A DNA stretch of 64,000 nucleotides from Aphelenchoides besseyi (lineage: Eukaryota; Nematoda; Chromadorea; Rhabditida; Aphelenchoididae), in assembly GCA_024699855.1 (NCBI GenBank), contig JAMPIQ010000001.1, positions 8,928,001 through 8,992,000 of the forward strand. The letters run 5' to 3'. Positions 62,901 through 64,000 of this stretch are shown here, piece after piece. Both the position numbers and the translations under genes were made by a program. The stretch's first letter is position 1; the number at the start of each line of letters is the position of its first letter. The notes below the pieces were generated by a model, which saw nothing but the letters and a program-made list of their open reading frames with translations, made no database searches and was not told the origin of the DNA.

Positions 62901-64000
62901 TTTTGCGAATCGACGCGTGTCGATCTTTCATATGAGCTTTCAATTTCTCGTATCTGAAAATTATTTGTGAAATATAGTAGATTCCTTTTTTACGTTGCAA
63001 ATCCACGAGTGTCGCAGAAATAACAGCGATTGGTGGTTTCTGTGTCCGAATGATGAGTCAAAGTCATGTGGTAGATCAACGCTTCGAAGGTGTCGAAGGG
63101 TCGAATTTGTTTGCACGGCGCATGTTGGCACGTCAACGAACTCAACTCGGTAAAATGAACGATGTCGTCGGGCAGTTTTTGTAGAACACGAAGCTAAAGA
63201 CTCGAATAAATTTGACTGTCGAATGAACACAAACCTGTTCATTGGTCAACGTCGCTGCTCGACCATCGACTCGTCGATTTCTCAACTGCATTTCACCGTA
63301 ACGACTCGATTTCTCCTGCGGCATCACGACCACAACTCGATCGTCCGGGACTTGTGACGAAATCGCCAACTCGGTCGGCATCTCAACCAAACGTTGATAG
63401 CCGTCGGAGAACTCGGTGATCGGCGTTGGGCGTTGAGATTTCGGCAAAGTCAAAACGTCCAGTGGCTTCTGAAATCTGTCTTCCAATTCCACGGTGTTAA
63501 AACAAACCTTTGAATGTGGCAATGTGACTGTTGCTTTTTTTGTTCTTTCGTCCAAAATCGACTCCAAATTCGTTCTGCCTGACTTAACCGGACCGTTGGT
63601 TTCTGAAAATGAATCCAGAAGTTTTTCCCAAAATTTATTCCTCACCTCCACGTTCTTCGCGTTGTCTTCGCAAATCGGACTGAAATTTCTTCGCCAACTC
63701 CAACTCCTCAGTCAAATCGCCGTACATTGAACGACAAGAAGTTCGTTTGTGCGAGACGAACGTGACGATCGAACGAAACATCTCTCGGCAATACCTAAGC
63801 GAGGATGTTGATCAGAAAATTTTTGATTTTGCAAATTTTTCGAAAACACCGAAACTCGAGGTTTTGTTGGAAGTTTACAGTTTGTTGGACTTCTTGCCAC
63901 GGACAACTCACTTGCACTCGTAGATGACATCGCATTCTCTATCCAGCAAATGCCTAACTTCGTGGGTTCCGCTCTCGTAGTACCGGATCAGCCTGCCGCA
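59940..64000 (-). CDS. ZNF800: ZNF800-like multi-zinc-finger protein, 5' end outside window
   Basis: The gene runs off the right edge, so its N-terminus is missing. The first visible exons read RLIRYYESGTHEVRHLLDRE, then CDVIYECKYCREMFRSIVTF with HKRTSC, a C2HC-type finger whose context matches my recollection of ZNF800. Further Cys/His modules are LTCQHAPCKQIRPFD with YHMTLTHH, RCYFCDTRGFA with HMKDRH, LHQCAECSKMFFNQAEGNKH, and MRCSLCDAGAFFCTDLRKHL. Between them are long Ser/Glu/Lys-rich disordered stretches with basic patches (TRRGKRQKGKKSAPRP). The last third is Ser/Thr-rich, ending GAEQVRF before the stop at 59940-59942. At least 11 exons with short introns are present. Zinc-finger nuclear protein is firm; the ZNF800 name is less sure. 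Confidence 0.65.

Noticed and set aside
1..64000. tRNA, rRNA, SL RNA and CRISPR arrays
   Set aside because: Looked for B-box-like GTTCRANNC in context, SL1-like leader and regular repeats; none convincing.

Overview
The window looks like nuclear DNA of a nematode. Coding sequence is broken by many short introns (about 40-60 nt, donors mostly GTAAGT/GTGAGT, acceptors TTTTAG/TTTCAG). Several gene families are nematode-flavoured: a secreted C-type lectin, a paired-PDZ protein and a ubiquitin-like plus kinase-like protein. No bacterial or organellar features are seen, and no tRNA, rRNA or CRISPR array was recognised. The species cannot be named from sequence alone. All gene models were spliced by eye, so exon edges are approximate where stated.

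Left part (1-11.2 kb): a small secreted C-type lectin-like gene (+), Mediator subunit MED31 (+), a Canopy-family ER chaperone (+) whose 5' end abuts or overlaps MED31, and a minus-strand gene (7.0-11.2 kb) for an Ala/Gln/Ser-rich, probably nuclear protein. Its conserved C-terminal block I could not assign securely; a BEN/LIN-14-like identity is offered only as a hypothesis.

Middle (11.2-36.3 kb): about 25 kb with no convincing gene. It is unusually rich in TTCGAA, has many TACNGTA heptamers, and carries short A and T runs that appear phased. It may be long 5' introns and regulatory DNA of the minus-strand factor.

Right part (36.3-64 kb) is gene dense. In order: ZC3HC1/NIPA (-), paired-PDZ protein (-), Staufen with all five dsRNA-binding domains (-), RBM8A/Y14 (+, divergent from Staufen), a UBL plus kinase-like gene with a frame break in an A8 run (-), two Tc1/mariner-type transposase C-terminal relics (+), NOSIP (-), VTA1/LIP5 (+, divergent from NOSIP), a neuronal calcium sensor (-), about 5 kb of gene-free DNA, cyclin H (-), and the 3' part of a ZNF800-like zinc-finger gene running off the right edge (-).

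Most recognisable genes are conserved housekeeping or RNA-handling factors: transcription (MED31, cyclin H), exon junction complex and mRNA localisation (Y14, Staufen), nuclear pore and ubiquitin (ZC3HC1, NOSIP), and ESCRT (VTA1). The sharp change from a word-biased gene desert to compact genes near 36 kb is the main large-scale feature.
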